From positions 1-64,000 of the forward strand of contig CACBHP010000001.1 in the NCBI GenBank assembly GCA_902539115.1: DNA of 64,000 nt, in the 5' to 3' direction. Source of the stretch: an uncultured Prochlorococcus sp. Lineage in GTDB: Bacteria > Cyanobacteriota > Cyanobacteriia > PCC-6307 > Cyanobiaceae. The stretch's first letter is position 1. Every line of letters begins with the position of its first letter. The notes beneath the pieces were generated by a model that saw only the letters and a program-made list of their open reading frames with translations, had not been told where the DNA came from and did no database searches. This document shows, in pieces, positions 31,778 to 42,710 of the stretch. Position numbers and translations under genes: made by a program.

Positions 31778-32356
31778 TCAATTAATAGGCCATTTTGGGT
31801 CATCAAACTTTGTAATTTTTTGGCTTCTACTTAAGATTTCAGAAAGTGGTGTAATAACGAAATTCCGATTCATGAATCTAGGGTGAGGTAATGTTAATTC
31901 CTCGTCAACCGTATGAAAATCTTCCCACCAAAGAATATCTAAATCGAGACATCTTGATAGCCATTTCTTACCCTTTGGCGTCTCTTTTCGTCCGAAAAAT
32001 CTCTCTAACTTTTTTAGCTCTTTTAAAAGTAATTTCGCGTTTCTATTTGATGGTTTAGGGAAAGAATTACTTTTGATAAGTAATAGAGTATTTAAATAAT
32101 TTGGCTGCTCATTTTCAACTCCATGAGGTAATGTCTCATAAATTGAAGACCAAAAAAAATTTGCATGAAATTTGCTTTTCTCTTCTTTTTTCTCGTTGAA
32201 ACTATCTCCCCACTCATTTATTATTTCTTCTATTTTTGGTTTGCAAATTAATAGTGACTCAAGAGGGCTTCCGAATTTACTATCAATATTTGCTCCGAGG
32301 GATATACATAGTCCATTTTTGATATTAAGATTTGATAATTCCACTACAAAAAACAA
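31778..32356 (-). CDS. folK: 2-amino-4-hydroxy-6-hydroxymethyldihydropteridine pyrophosphokinase
   Basis: 192 aa; [23 protein letters not shown]-like [32 protein letters not shown]. Confidence 0.92.
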   Translation of the reverse strand: MFFVVELSNLNIKNGLCISLGANIDSKFGSPLESLLICKPKIEEIINEWGDSFNEKKEEKSKFHANFFWSSIYETLPHGVENEQPNYLNTLLLIKSNSFPKPSNRNAKLLLKELKKLERFFGRKETPKGKKWLSRCLDLDILWWEDFHTVDEELTLPHPRFMNRNFVITPLSEILSRSQKITKFDDPKWPIN

Positions 32357-32392
32357 AGTTATTGGATAAATTCTATATCAGGCATTTTTAAA

Positions 32393-34570
32393 GTGATTTT
32401 GAACCCCGAGTTAAAAGAAAGAGGTGAAATAAAAGATTTAATGAAGTCAAAGGATTCTTTTAGAGCTTTCCCTTTAGCCGCAATTACAGGTCATAGCTTG
32501 TTGAAATTATCTTTACTTTTGGCAGCAGTTGATCCCAGTTTAGGGGGAGTGATTATTGCTGGCGGAAGAGGTACTGGTAAGTCAGTATTAGCAAGGGGTT
32601 TACATACTTTACTTCCTCCTGTAGAGGTGTTAGATAATGAATTAATACTGGAAAAGCTAACTGAGAAAAATAATGGAACTTTATTAAGACCTATTGGTAG
32701 GAATCTAGATCCAGATAAACCAGAGGAATGGGATATTAGTACTAATAAATTGTTGGAGGAGGTAATTGGAAGTGATTATTTGAATCAAATTGAAGAAATT
32801 CCGAAAAAAGTAAGAGAGGCTCCATTTATTCAAGTTCCCATTGGCATAACTGAAGACAGGCTTGTTGGATCAATTGACGTCGCTGCATCATTAAGTGCGG
32901 GGGAACAAGTTTTTCAACCTGGAATATTAGCAGAGGCTCATAGAGGTGTTCTTTATGTAGACGATATAAATCTATTGGATGATGGCATTGTAAATTTAAT
33001 TCTTGAAGCCACAGGAAGAGAGAAAAATAATATTGAAAGAGATGGTTTAAGCCTTTCTCATCCTTGTAAGTCACTTTTAATAGCAACTTATAATCCTGAA
33101 GAAGGTGCTTTAAGAGATCATGTTTTAGATCGTTTTGCCATTGTGCTTTCAACAAATCAATCTATTGATAATGCTCAAAGAGTTGAGATTACAAAATCTG
33201 TTTTATCGCACGCAGAAAATAATATTAAATTTTCAGAAAAATGGTCTGAAGAATCTGATAATTTATCCACTCAATTAATTTTGGCAAGGCAATGGTTAAA
33301 GGATGTCAAGATAACAAAAGAGCAAATAACCTATTTAGTGAATGAGGCTCTCAGAGGAGGAGTAGAAGGGCATAGGTCAGAATTATTTGCAGTAAAAGTA
33401 GCAAAGGCTAATGCAGCTCTTCGAGGCGATGAGAATGTAAATTCTGAAGACCTAAAAGTCGCAGTTAGGTTAGTTATTCTCCCACGAGCAATGCAAATTC
33501 CTCCAGAAGATGATGATATTCAACCCCCCCCTCCAGAGGATCAGAGTCCCCCACCTCCACCTCAATCAAACAACGAAGAGTCCGAACCTGAGAATAGTGA
33601 AAATGATAGTGAGCAAGACCAAGAACAAGAAGAAGATAATTCTGATGGAGAAGAAGAATCTACGCCCGAAATACCTGAAGAATTCATATTAGATCCTGAG
33701 TCATGTAATGTTGATCCTGATTTATTGCTTTTTTCATCTGCTAAAGCTAAATCAGGTAATAGCGGGAGTAGATCAGTTATATTTAGCGACAGTAGAGGAA
33801 GATATGTAAAACCTATTATTCCAAGGGGTAAAGTAAAAAGAATTGCTGTAGATGCTACCCTTCGAGCTGCTGCTCCTTATCAAAAATCGAGAAGATTAAG
33901 GAATCCTAATAAAACAATAATAATTGAAGAAAATGATTTTAGGGCAAAGCTTCTTCAAAAGAAGGCGGGTGCTTTAGTCATTTTTCTTGTTGATGCTAGT
34001 GGTTCTATGGCTCTTAATAGAATGCAAAGTGCTAAAGGTGCAGTTATCAGACTTTTGACCGAGGCATATGAGAATAGAGATGAAGTTGCCCTAATTCCCT
34101 TTAGAGGTAATCAGGCAGAAGTTCTTTTGCCTCCAACAAGATCAATAACTGCTGCAAAAAGAAGGTTGGAAACAATGCCTTGTGGTGGTGGATCCCCTTT
34201 GGCACATGGACTAACGCAATCAGCAAAAGTAGCAAAAAATGCTCTTTCGACTGGAGATATAGGTCAAGTTATAGTTGTTGGAATTACCGATGGCAGAGGA
34301 AATGTTCCTTTAGGACTATCTCTAGGACAAAGTGAGGGTGACGAAAACGAAAATACAAATACAAATTTAAAGCAAGAGGTTCTCGATATTGCAGCAAAAT
34401 ATCCCATACTTGGGATAAAACTTTTGATAATTGATACAGAAAGAAAATTTATTGCAAGTGGATTTGGTAAAGAATTAGCTGAGGCAGCTCAAGGAAAATA
34501 TGTTCAACTGCCAAAAGCTACAGATAAAGCAATCGCAGCTATGGCTTTAAATGCTATAAATGAATTTTAA
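32393..34570 (+). CDS. chlD: Magnesium chelatase ATPase subunit D (GTG start)
   Basis: 725 aa; AAA+ [36 protein letters not shown], acidic/Pro-rich linker, [24 protein letters not shown]. Confidence 0.96.
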   Translation: MILNPELKERGEIKDLMKSKDSFRAFPLAAITGHSLLKLSLLLAAVDPSLGGVIIAGGRGTGKSVLARGLHTLLPPVEVLDNELILEKLTEKNNGTLLRPIGRNLDPDKPEEWDISTNKLLEEVIGSDYLNQIEEIPKKVREAPFIQVPIGITEDRLVGSIDVAASLSAGEQVFQPGILAEAHRGVLYVDDINLLDDGIVNLILEATGREKNNIERDGLSLSHPCKSLLIATYNPEEGALRDHVLDRFAIVLSTNQSIDNAQRVEITKSVLSHAENNIKFSEKWSEESDNLSTQLILARQWLKDVKITKEQITYLVNEALRGGVEGHRSELFAVKVAKANAALRGDENVNSEDLKVAVRLVILPRAMQIPPEDDDIQPPPPEDQSPPPPPQSNNEESEPENSENDSEQDQEQEEDNSDGEEESTPEIPEEFILDPESCNVDPDLLLFSSAKAKSGNSGSRSVIFSDSRGRYVKPIIPRGKVKRIAVDATLRAAAPYQKSRRLRNPNKTIIIEENDFRAKLLQKKAGALVIFLVDASGSMALNRMQSAKGAVIRLLTEAYENRDEVALIPFRGNQAEVLLPPTRSITAAKRRLETMPCGGGSPLAHGLTQSAKVAKNALSTGDIGQVIVVGITDGRGNVPLGLSLGQSEGDENENTNTNLKQEVLDIAAKYPILGIKLLIIDTERKFIASGFGKELAEAAQGKYVQLPKATDKAIAAMALNAINEF

Positions 34571-34577
34571 ATATTTC

Positions 34578-35423
34578 TTATGGATAAATTTCGTTAAGGA
34601 ATTTTGAAAGCCCAATTGTTAAATCTCTTATAGATTTAGTCAATTCTTTATCTTGAGTTAATTTTGTAAAATCATCACTCATATCATCTATTTTGGTTGA
34701 AATAGACCTAGCAGCATTTATTGTCAATTTAATATCATTAAGAGTTTCTTTGTCATCGATAGTAGACAAAATGTTGTTCAAATGATTGGCGGCAATTGTA
34801 ATTTCTTTTATTAGAGGTTCAACTCTTTCTATTTCCTTTTTGGATAAGTAAATTAATTCATCAAGATTTTCTTGTGTTTTGTCAAATTGATCAATTGAGT
34901 TGAGGATGTTCTCAATTAAGTTTTCTTGATTTGTTTCTTTTAAAAGTTGACTTATTTTATTAGTTATATTTGAAAGACTTGATAGTTGCTTACCTGTGAT
35001 AGTGTCTCCCTGACAAATAATTAATTTGGTATCGCATTTTTCGGATATAGGTAGTGCAATGTTTTTAGGAATTTTCTTCTCACTGGTTTCTAAAGCAACT
35101 TGCACATCTCCTCCAAGGAAAGAATTTGTAACTACCCTCGCAAATGCTGGTCTTGGAAGAATAATTTCAGGATTATTTAAAACTATTTTTGCTTTAATTG
35201 ATTCATTCGTGAACAAGATATCTTCTATCGATCCAACTAAGATTCCTCTGTAAGTAACTGGAGATTTTTTTGATAAACCGCTTGCGTTATTGAATTCAGC
35301 AAAGAGGTACCAATTTTTTGAAGATAATCTTACTCCTCTTAGCCAAAAAGAAAAAAATGTGAATATTAAAATTCCTCCTAATAAGGAAAAACCAACTATT
35401 GAATCTCGTAAGCTTCTACGCAT
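34578..35423 (-). CDS. MlaD (MCE) domain protein, lipid-transport substrate-binding component
   Basis: 281 aa; one N-terminal TM then LFAEFNNASGLSKKSPVTYRGILVGSIEDI and ARVVTNSFLGGDVQVAL. Confidence 0.9.
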   Translation of the reverse strand: MRRSLRDSIVGFSLLGGILIFTFFSFWLRGVRLSSKNWYLFAEFNNASGLSKKSPVTYRGILVGSIEDILFTNESIKAKIVLNNPEIILPRPAFARVVTNSFLGGDVQVALETSEKKIPKNIALPISEKCDTKLIICQGDTITGKQLSSLSNITNKISQLLKETNQENLIENILNSIDQFDKTQENLDELIYLSKKEIERVEPLIKEITIAANHLNNILSTIDDKETLNDIKLTINAARSISTKIDDMSDDFTKLTQDKELTKSIRDLTIGLSKFLNEIYP

Positions 35424-35428
35424 AATTT

Positions 35429-36214
35429 CTAAATGTCTTTAGGTTGCATTGGACCATCAAGTTTCCCATTCCTAAATTGAAATACATAGGGATCTTTACT
35501 CTTTTTAAATTCATCAATCGAGCCTGCCCATCTGAATTTGCCTCCATAAAGCATTAAAACTTTATTTGAAGTTCTTTCTATAGTACTAAGAACATGGCTA
35601 ACCACAATAGATGATCCGCTAGCTTTATCATTTGTCTTATTAATTAAATCTTCAATTCTTGATGAGGCAATGGGATCAAGGCCTGCAGTTGGTTCATCAA
35701 AAAGTAATAAAGGTTTAGACTTTGCATTAAGAGTTTGATCAGTAATTAATGCCCTCGCAAAACTTACTCTTTTTTGCATGCCTCCACTTAATTCATTTGG
35801 AAGTTTGTTCTCAATATTAAATAATCCTACCTCAGCTAAGCATTCACGCACTATTTCATGAATTGATTTTTTCGATAGGTTTTTATTTCTTTTAAGGAGA
35901 AAACCTACATTTTCTTCAATAGTTAGAGATCCTAATAAGGCCGGGTTCTGAAAAACTAGTCTTACATCAGGAGGATTGTTTTGGTCTAATCTCAAATATG
36001 TTTGCTTTTCACCAAATATTCTTAATTCTCCTTTGGTAGGTAAAATCAGTCCTGCTAGTATTTTTAATATGGTTGATTTGCCAGAACCTGATGGCCCAAC
36101 AATAGCTAATTTCTCTCCATCATTAAGTTCAAAATTTATTTGATTAAGCACATTAACTTCGCCCCAGCTTATTGAGAGGTTTTTTGTTTCAACTGCATAT
36201 TTTGATTTTTTCAA
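35429..36214 (-). CDS. ABC transporter ATPase, MlaF-like
   Basis: 261 aa; Walker A AIVGPSGSGKSTILKIL, signature NELSGGMQKRVSFARAL, Walker B LLLFDEPTAGLDPIAS. Confidence 0.93.
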   Translation of the reverse strand: MKKSKYAVETKNLSISWGEVNVLNQINFELNDGEKLAIVGPSGSGKSTILKILAGLILPTKGELRIFGEKQTYLRLDQNNPPDVRLVFQNPALLGSLTIEENVGFLLKRNKNLSKKSIHEIVRECLAEVGLFNIENKLPNELSGGMQKRVSFARALITDQTLNAKSKPLLLFDEPTAGLDPIASSRIEDLINKTNDKASGSSIVVSHVLSTIERTSNKVLMLYGGKFRWAGSIDEFKKSKDPYVFQFRNGKLDGPMQPKDI

Positions 36215-36346
36215 AACTTATATTAAAGAGCATCTATTTATTTCATTTTGCCTATTTTTAGAAATAAAAAAAGGATGCATGAATTTGATTTATAATGATT
36301 CTATATATTTTTTAAATTTGAGAAAAATAATTTAAGAGGTTTCTTA

Positions 36347-37732
36347 ATGAATAAGCGTAAAAAAAGGGTAATTCGATACTATAAAAATTTTAAAAAATCT
36401 AATTTTGACTTATTGAAGAAAATCTTAAGAATTTTGAGTTGGCTTTTACCTGGATTGGTAATAAAAAGATGGATGCTTACATCTGCGATAGGTTTTTTGA
36501 CTACATTATTAGGCGTGGTAATTTGGTCAAATTTAAGACCGCTCTATTGGCTTATTGAACTCTTTTTTTCGGTAATGACAGGTTTAACTAGTATTTTGCC
36601 TGTTTCATTGATGGGACCATTGATTTTTGTTATTGGAATATTATTAATAGGAATTGGACAAAATAGAAGTATTAATTCTATTCAAAAAGCGCTTGCACCG
36701 GAAAGAGATACATTTTTAGTTGATGCATTAAGAGTTAAAAGTAAATTAAACAGAGGCCCAAATATTGTTGCAATTGGGGGCGGTACAGGCTTATCTACTT
36801 TACTGAAAGGCTTAAAAAATTACAGTAAAAATATTACAGCAATCGTAACTGTATCCGATGATGGTGGAAGTAGTGGAATTCTCAGAAAACAATTAGGTGT
36901 GCAACCTCCAGGGGATATTAGAAATTGTTTAGCAGCCTTATCAAACGAAGAACCAACTTTAACTAGATTATTTCAGTACAGATTTTCAGGTGGAAGTGGT
37001 CTGGAAGGTCATAGTTTTGGAAATCTATTCTTGTCAGCTTTAACAACAATTACAGGCAGTTTAGAAAAAGCAGTTCAAGCCTCTAGTAAGGTTTTGGCGG
37101 TACAAGGTCAAGTTTTACCTGCAACGAATATTAATGTTATGTTATGGGCCGAATTAGAAGATGGTGAAAAAATTTTTGGGGAAAGTAAGATCAGCAAATC
37201 TAAAAAATCAATTTCGAGGATTGGTTATCTACCAGAAAATCCTTCAGCTCTTCCAAGTGCTCTTGAATCTATAAAAGAAGCTGATTTAATAGTTCTCGGC
37301 CCAGGTAGTCTATTCACTTCTTTATTGCCTAATCTCTTAGTACCAGAGATAGTAGATGCTTTATTGCAAAGTAATGCTCCTAAAATTTATATAAGTAATT
37401 TGATGACTCAGCCTGGAGAAACAGATGGACTTGATGTCTATCAACATATAAAAGCAATAGAAAAACAATTATCAAATTTTGGAGTTAATATCCGAATTTT
37501 TAATTCAATCTTATCTCAGATTCAATTTGAAAAGTCTCCATTAGTAGACTATTACGAAAGTAGAGGGGCAGAACCTGTCCAATGTAATAAAGAAAAATTA
37601 TTATCTGAGGGTTATTATGTTTTACAAGCACCACTATACTCAAAAAGAATAACTCCAACTCTTAGACATGATCCAAGGAGACTAGCAAGAGCAGTAATGT
37701 TTATTTACCGCAAATTAAAAAAATTAAACTAA
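36347..37732 (+). CDS. YvcK/CofD-like gluconeogenesis factor
   Basis: 461 aa; [54 protein letters not shown]-terminal TM segments. Confidence 0.92.
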   Translation: MNKRKKRVIRYYKNFKKSNFDLLKKILRILSWLLPGLVIKRWMLTSAIGFLTTLLGVVIWSNLRPLYWLIELFFSVMTGLTSILPVSLMGPLIFVIGILLIGIGQNRSINSIQKALAPERDTFLVDALRVKSKLNRGPNIVAIGGGTGLSTLLKGLKNYSKNITAIVTVSDDGGSSGILRKQLGVQPPGDIRNCLAALSNEEPTLTRLFQYRFSGGSGLEGHSFGNLFLSALTTITGSLEKAVQASSKVLAVQGQVLPATNINVMLWAELEDGEKIFGESKISKSKKSISRIGYLPENPSALPSALESIKEADLIVLGPGSLFTSLLPNLLVPEIVDALLQSNAPKIYISNLMTQPGETDGLDVYQHIKAIEKQLSNFGVNIRIFNSILSQIQFEKSPLVDYYESRGAEPVQCNKEKLLSEGYYVLQAPLYSKRITPTLRHDPRRLARAVMFIYRKLKKLN

Positions 37733-38259
37733 TAAGCATCTTGAAGTTCATAGAAATCTGGTTGAATATAATCTTTTCGTAATGGCCATCCTCTCCAATC
37801 TTCAGGCATTAATAGTCTTTTGGGATTGGGATGGTCAATGAAATTTATTCCATACATATCAAAAGTTTCTCTTTCTTGCCAATCACTTCCTTTAAAAATT
37901 TTATACAAACTAGGTATTGATAAATCAGAATCTCTTTTTAAGAAAACTTTTAATCTGACTTCTTTAATTTTTTCGATTTTTTGTAAATCATCAACTGTTA
38001 TAAAATGGTAGAAACTTACAAGATTTTTGCCTGGTCCCTCATCATATCCTCCTTGACATTGGAGATAGTTGAAACCGTAATTTCTTAAGGCAGATACTGC
38101 TTCATATAATTTGTTGGGTTCCACAGAAATGTTTTCAATTCCTATGTGATCATCAGATAAAGATTGATTTGGAATTCCATCTTTAGACAAAGATTTGCTA
38201 ATAAACCCTTCTTTTTCTATTGAAGTATCTGAGGATGTGGCTAAACCGTCTTTTTCCAT
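37729..38259 (-). CDS. ndhJ: NAD(P)H-quinone oxidoreductase subunit J
   Basis: 176 aa; [40 protein letters not shown]. Confidence 0.97.
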   Translation of the reverse strand: MEKDGLATSSDTSIEKEGFISKSLSKDGIPNQSLSDDHIGIENISVEPNKLYEAVSALRNYGFNYLQCQGGYDEGPGKNLVSFYHFITVDDLQKIEKIKEVRLKVFLKRDSDLSIPSLYKIFKGSDWQERETFDMYGINFIDHPNPKRLLMPEDWRGWPLRKDYIQPDFYELQDAY

Positions 38260-38993
38260 TAGTCTTCTAAAGTATTAATAATTTCAGATTTTTCGTTATT
38301 TTCACTTAATTCAGTTATTTTTTCTTTTTTGGAGGAGGAAATGACGTTAGTTGAAGTTTTGTTTAGATATTCACCTGTATTCTCTGAGAAAACAAGATTC
38401 ATTTCGTGATCAGATGTTATGTATCTGTGTGTTTGCTCTGTTTTTGTGCGCTCTAAAATTGATTCATTTCCAACTTTTTTTCTTAATTTAATTACAGCAT
38501 CAAAAATTGCCTCTGGTCTTGGTGGGCATCCTGGAAGGTATAAATCAACAGGTATTAATTTATCGACGCCTCTTACAGCAGTTGTAGAATCTGCGCTGAA
38601 CATTCCCCCTGTGATTGTGCAAGCACCCATGGCAATCACATATTTTGGTTCGGGCATTTGTTCATAAAGTCTTACTAGGGCTGGAGCCATCTTCATCGTT
38701 ACTGTTCCTGCAACTATTATCAAATCTGCTTGTCTTGGCGAGCTTCTAGGTACTAATCCAAATCTATCAAAATCAAATCTAGATCCGATTAAGGCTGCAA
38801 ACTCTATAAAACAACAAGCTGTTCCGTACAAGAGAGGCCATAGACTACTTAGTCTAGCCCAATTGTGAAGGTCGTCTAAGCTTGTCAGTATAATATTTTC
38901 GCTTAAATCCGTAGTAACTTGGGGAGCACCAAGAGGATTACAAGTTCCTTCTCGGATTTCTCTTATTGCTTTTGGGGATAATTGTGGGTTCAA
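38259..38993 (-). CDS. ndhK: NAD(P)H-quinone oxidoreductase subunit K
   Basis: 244 aa; [52 protein letters not shown]. Confidence 0.97.
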   Translation of the reverse strand: MNPQLSPKAIREIREGTCNPLGAPQVTTDLSENIILTSLDDLHNWARLSSLWPLLYGTACCFIEFAALIGSRFDFDRFGLVPRSSPRQADLIIVAGTVTMKMAPALVRLYEQMPEPKYVIAMGACTITGGMFSADSTTAVRGVDKLIPVDLYLPGCPPRPEAIFDAVIKLRKKVGNESILERTKTEQTHRYITSDHEMNLVFSENTGEYLNKTSTNVISSSKKEKITELSENNEKSEIINTLED

Positions 38994-38997
38994 TTTT

Positions 38998-39360
38998 TTA
39001 ACTCCATTCTAGAGCACCTTTTCTCCATGCGTATGCCAAAGCGATAATAAGTATTGCAATGAAAATTAAAGCCTCAATAAAAGCTAATAGGCCTAATCTA
39101 TTAAAGGCAACAGCCCAAGGATAAAGGAATACAGTCTCAACATCAAATATAACGAAAACTAAGGCAAACATGTAGTAACGAATATTAAATTGAATCCATG
39201 CTCCTCCTATAGGCTCCATCCCAGATTCATATGTAAGTTTTCTTTCACCTGTTCTGCCTTTTGGGGCAACGATAAGATTAGTAACTAGAGCTAATATTGG
39301 TACTGCTGCGGCAATGAGAAGGAAACCTAAAAAATATTCATAGCCAGTTAATAAAAACAT
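38998..39360 (-). CDS. ndhC: NAD(P)H-quinone oxidoreductase subunit 3
   Basis: 120 aa; [43 protein letters not shown]. Confidence 0.97.
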   Translation of the reverse strand: MFLLTGYEYFLGFLLIAAAVPILALVTNLIVAPKGRTGERKLTYESGMEPIGGAWIQFNIRYYMFALVFVIFDVETVFLYPWAVAFNRLGLLAFIEALIFIAILIIALAYAWRKGALEWS

Positions 39361-39437
39361 CTTAAAAAATTAATTTTGAATAAAAGTCGCTTAATTAAGC
39401 AAAATCTTTTAAAGTTCTTAAAGAATAATAATAAACC

Positions 39438-39866
39438 GTGAGTGAAAACATTCAACCAGCTTCTGAGGAAAACAAAATAGTTGAAGACTTTGAGAAAGAA
39501 AACCTTTCTGAAAACTCTAAAGGAGTAGATGTTAAACAACCTGTCCTTAATTTAGAACAAAATAGATTCGAATGTAGAAGTTGTGGTTACATTTATGATC
39601 CGTCTGAAGGAAATAAAAAATTAAAAATACCTAAAAATACACCTTTCGCAGAATTGGATGGGAATACTTTTGCTTGCCCTGTTTGTCGAGCCGGTAAAAA
39701 TTTTTATAAGGATATTGGATCTAGAGCAAAACCTAGTGGATTTGAAGAGAATTTAGTTTATGGATTTGGATTTAATAGTTTACCTCCTGGACAAAAAAAT
39801 ATATTGATTTTTGGAGGGTTGGCGTTTGCTGCTGCTATGTTCCTTTCTTTGTACTCTTTGCATTAA
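39438..39866 (+). CDS. rub: Membrane-anchored rubredoxin (RubA type)
   Basis: 142 aa; FECRSCGYIYDPSEG...FACPVCRAGKNFYKDIG; C-terminal TM. Confidence 0.94.
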   Translation: MSENIQPASEENKIVEDFEKENLSENSKGVDVKQPVLNLEQNRFECRSCGYIYDPSEGNKKLKIPKNTPFAELDGNTFACPVCRAGKNFYKDIGSRAKPSGFEENLVYGFGFNSLPPGQKNILIFGGLAFAAAMFLSLYSLH

Positions 39867-39875
39867 TATAATTAA

Positions 39876-40889
39876 ATGAAAAATTTTTTTACCAGTATTC
39901 CTAACCTTCTTTTATCTGTAATTCTCTGTTTTGTTTTAAGCAGTTGCTCATCAACAGGTGTCAAGATGAATGAAAGCAGCCCTTGGAAAACAATTCAGTT
40001 TGAAGATCAGGCTAATGCTTTAGATGTTGATTTTATAGATGATAATCATGGGTTCTTAGTAGGCTCAAGCAGATTGATTATGGAAACTACTGATGGTGGT
40101 GAAACATGGGAAAAAAGATCATTAGATATTTCCGCTGAAGAGAACTTTCGCCTTCTCGATATTGATTTCAAGGGTTCTGAGGGTTGGTTAATAGGGCAAC
40201 CCTCTCTCGTAATGCATACTTTCGACGAAGGTAAAAATTGGACTAGGCTTTCACTTGGGAAGTTACCAGGCCAGCCTTTCTTAGTTACTACTATTGATGA
40301 AGGAGTTGCTCAATTGGCGACAACCTCAGCAGCTATTTATGAAACTTCCAATAGCGGTGAAACATGGGAGGCAAAAGTATCAGACCCTTCGGAACAGGGA
40401 GGTATAAGGGATTTAAGAAGAACATCTAGCGGTGATTATGTGAGCGTAAGCAGTCTTGGAAATTTCTTCTCTACTCTTGATAGTGATAGCAATACTTGGA
40501 TTGCTCACCAAAGAGCAAGTAGTAAGAGAGTGCAAAGCATTGGTTTCAATCCAGAAGGAAGTTTATGGATGCTTTCAAGAGGTGCGGAAATTAGATTTAA
40601 TGAAGATTCTAATAATTTAGAAAGTTGGTCAAAGCCTATAATTCCTATTCTTAATGGTTACAATTATTTAGATATGGGATGGGATCCTAACGGCGACATA
40701 TGGGCTGGGGGTGGTAATGGCACTTTAATAGTAAGCAAAGATCAAGGTGAAACTTGGAATTCAGATCCTCTCGCTTCTGCATTGCCTACTAACTATATAA
40801 AAATAGTTTTTCTTGATAAGGAGTCATTAGATAATCAAAAAGGATTCATACTTGGCGAGCGGGGTTACATTCTTAAATGGAATGGCTAA
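39876..40889 (+). CDS. ycf48: Photosystem II assembly factor Ycf48/HCF136
   Basis: 337 aa; lipobox-like VLSSCSS and BNR-type repeats [32 protein letters not shown]. Confidence 0.95.
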   Translation: MKNFFTSIPNLLLSVILCFVLSSCSSTGVKMNESSPWKTIQFEDQANALDVDFIDDNHGFLVGSSRLIMETTDGGETWEKRSLDISAEENFRLLDIDFKGSEGWLIGQPSLVMHTFDEGKNWTRLSLGKLPGQPFLVTTIDEGVAQLATTSAAIYETSNSGETWEAKVSDPSEQGGIRDLRRTSSGDYVSVSSLGNFFSTLDSDSNTWIAHQRASSKRVQSIGFNPEGSLWMLSRGAEIRFNEDSNNLESWSKPIIPILNGYNYLDMGWDPNGDIWAGGGNGTLIVSKDQGETWNSDPLASALPTNYIKIVFLDKESLDNQKGFILGERGYILKWNG

Positions 40890-41026
40890 ATCTGTAATTA
40901 CTTAAGAAAATAATAAAAAAAATCTTAATTTTGGATGAATTTAACAACTGTCTGTAACCAAGCTGTTAATTTCTTCGCGAACTTATGATTTAACACTGTA
41001 AGATCATATGGTAAACATTTGTGATT

Positions 41027-41275
41027 ATGGCCGCAGGTTCAACGGGTGAACGCCCATTCTTTGAAATAATCACCAGTATTAGGTACTGGATTATTCATGC
41101 AGTAACATTACCAGCTATCTTTATAGCAGGATTCTTATTCGTATACACAGGTTTGGCTTACGACGCTTTCGGTACTCCCCGTCCGGATAGTTATTTTCAG
41201 GCATCTGAAGCAAAAGCTCCTGTTGTAACACAAAGATTTGATGCGAAGTCTCAACTTGATTTAAGAACAAAATAA
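41027..41275 (+). CDS. psbE: Cytochrome b559 subunit alpha
   Basis: [60 protein letters not shown] at 41027 preferred to the track start at 41021. Confidence 0.98.
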   Translation: MAAGSTGERPFFEIITSIRYWIIHAVTLPAIFIAGFLFVYTGLAYDAFGTPRPDSYFQASEAKAPVVTQRFDAKSQLDLRTK

Positions 41276-41277
41276 CT

Positions 41278-41424
41278 ATGTCTAATTCTCAAGCTCCAAT
41301 GCAGGCTGCGGAAGTCCGCGTTTATCCTATATTTACTGTTCGTTGGCTAGCAGTTCATGCTTTAGCTATTCCATCAGTATTCTTTTTGGGTTCCATTGCT
41401 GCTATGCAATTCGTAGCCCGATAA
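41278..41424 (+). CDS. psbF: Cytochrome b559 subunit beta
   Basis: 48 aa, absent from ORF track: [48 protein letters not shown]. Confidence 0.97.
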
Positions 41425-41435
41425 ATTTAACTATC

Positions 41436-41555
41436 ATGCAAGTAAACGAAAATCCTAACAAAGTTCCAGTTGAACTTAATCGTACCAGCCTTTATTTAGG
41501 CTTATTATCAGTCTTTGTATTGGGAATTTTATTTTCCAGTTACTTTTTCAATTAA
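41436..41555 (+). CDS. psbL: Photosystem II protein L
   Basis: 39 aa [39 protein letters not shown]; the track start at 41343 reads out of frame through psbF. Confidence 0.97.
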
Positions 41556-41564
41556 ATTAAAATT

Positions 41565-41762
41565 ATGAGTAAATTAAAAGGACCTGATGGAAGAATCCCA
41601 GACAGACTTCCGGACGGTAGACCAGCAGTTGCATGGGAAAGAAGATGGACAGAAGGAACTCTCCCTCTATGGCTTGTCGCTACAGCAGGTGGAATTGCAG
41701 TTATCTTCGTTTTAGGTATATTCTTCTATGGTTCATACCAAGGAGTTGGCGCTGGAGGCTAA
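41565..41762 (+). CDS. psbJ: Photosystem II protein J
   Basis: 65 aa; [56 protein letters not shown]. Confidence 0.97.
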   Translation: MSKLKGPDGRIPDRLPDGRPAVAWERRWTEGTLPLWLVATAGGIAVIFVLGIFFYGSYQGVGAGG

Positions 41763-41806
41763 CAAAATCCTTAATCTGACCTAACAATCACTAAATTCTA
41801 ATAATC

Positions 41807-42700
41807 TTAATAAGAATCAGTAAATATCCTTAGTTTCTCTATTGTGGAGCCTGGAATATCTTTTTTTTGGGTTATCAATCCATCTTTTAATGAAAAATGA
41901 GATTTACTTTTTGGTCTTTCTTTTTCAACAAATTTAGCTACTTCGAAGATTATTTTATTAGCCACTTCAGTATTTGATCTAAGATTATCCAAAACCATTT
42001 CTACAGAAACTTCTTGATGAGTTTGATGCCAGCAATCATAATCAGTAACCATTGACAATGAGGCGTAAGCTATTTCAGCTTCTTTAGCTAATCTTGCTTC
42101 TGTGTGGTTCGTCATTCCAATTATTGAACATCCCCAACTCCTATATAAATTAGATTCTGCTCTAGTTGAGAAAGCGGGACCTTCCATTGCTAGATAGGTA
42201 CCACCTCTATGCAATTGTCTACCGCCAGGAATATTTTTTTCTCCGATTTCACTTAATATACGTGATAAATTTGTACAGAACGGATCTCCCATAGTTACAT
42301 GAGCAACAGCTCCCTCGTTAAAGAAGGTTGAAGGTCTATTTTTTGTCCGGTCTATAAATTGATCTGGAACCACTATATCAAGTGGCCTTATCTGTTCTTG
42401 TAATGAACCAACTGCTGATGGAGCAATAATCCATCTTACTCCTATTGATCTTAGAGCCCAAATATTAGCTTTGTAAGGGATTTCAGAAGGATTTAAACTA
42501 TGTGTTCTGCCATGTCTAGGAATAAATGCTATCTCTAGGTTTCCAAGGTTATATACTTTAATTGAATCAGAAGGTTTACCATAGGGGGTATTGATTTCTT
42601 GTTCTCTTAAGTACTCTATTTGATCCATTGAATAAAATCCACTTCCACCAATCACTCCTAATCTTGATTTTTCAATTGGTAATAAATGTTCTTTATTCAT
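41807..42700 (-). CDS. mtnP: S-methyl-5'-thioadenosine phosphorylase
   Basis: 297 aa; LGVIGGSGFYSMDQIE, RHGRTHSLNPSEIPYKANIWAL, MEGPAFSTRAES, GMTNHTEARLAKEAEIAYASLSMVTDYDCW. Confidence 0.95.
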   Translation of the reverse strand: MNKEHLLPIEKSRLGVIGGSGFYSMDQIEYLREQEINTPYGKPSDSIKVYNLGNLEIAFIPRHGRTHSLNPSEIPYKANIWALRSIGVRWIIAPSAVGSLQEQIRPLDIVVPDQFIDRTKNRPSTFFNEGAVAHVTMGDPFCTNLSRILSEIGEKNIPGGRQLHRGGTYLAMEGPAFSTRAESNLYRSWGCSIIGMTNHTEARLAKEAEIAYASLSMVTDYDCWHQTHQEVSVEMVLDNLRSNTEVANKIIFEVAKFVEKERPKSKSHFSLKDGLITQKKDIPGSTIEKLRIFTDSY

Positions 42701-42710
42701 AGTGATGTAA

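Noticed and set aside
32826-33155. 109-aa minus ORF with many Leu/Gln residues inside chlD
   Set aside because: Low-complexity antisense reading of the ChlD AAA+ domain.
33510-33670. Pro/acidic low-complexity stretch with a C-run in chlD
   Set aside because: This is the normal acidic, proline-rich linker of ChlD between AAA+ and VWA domains; not a repeat element or frameshift.
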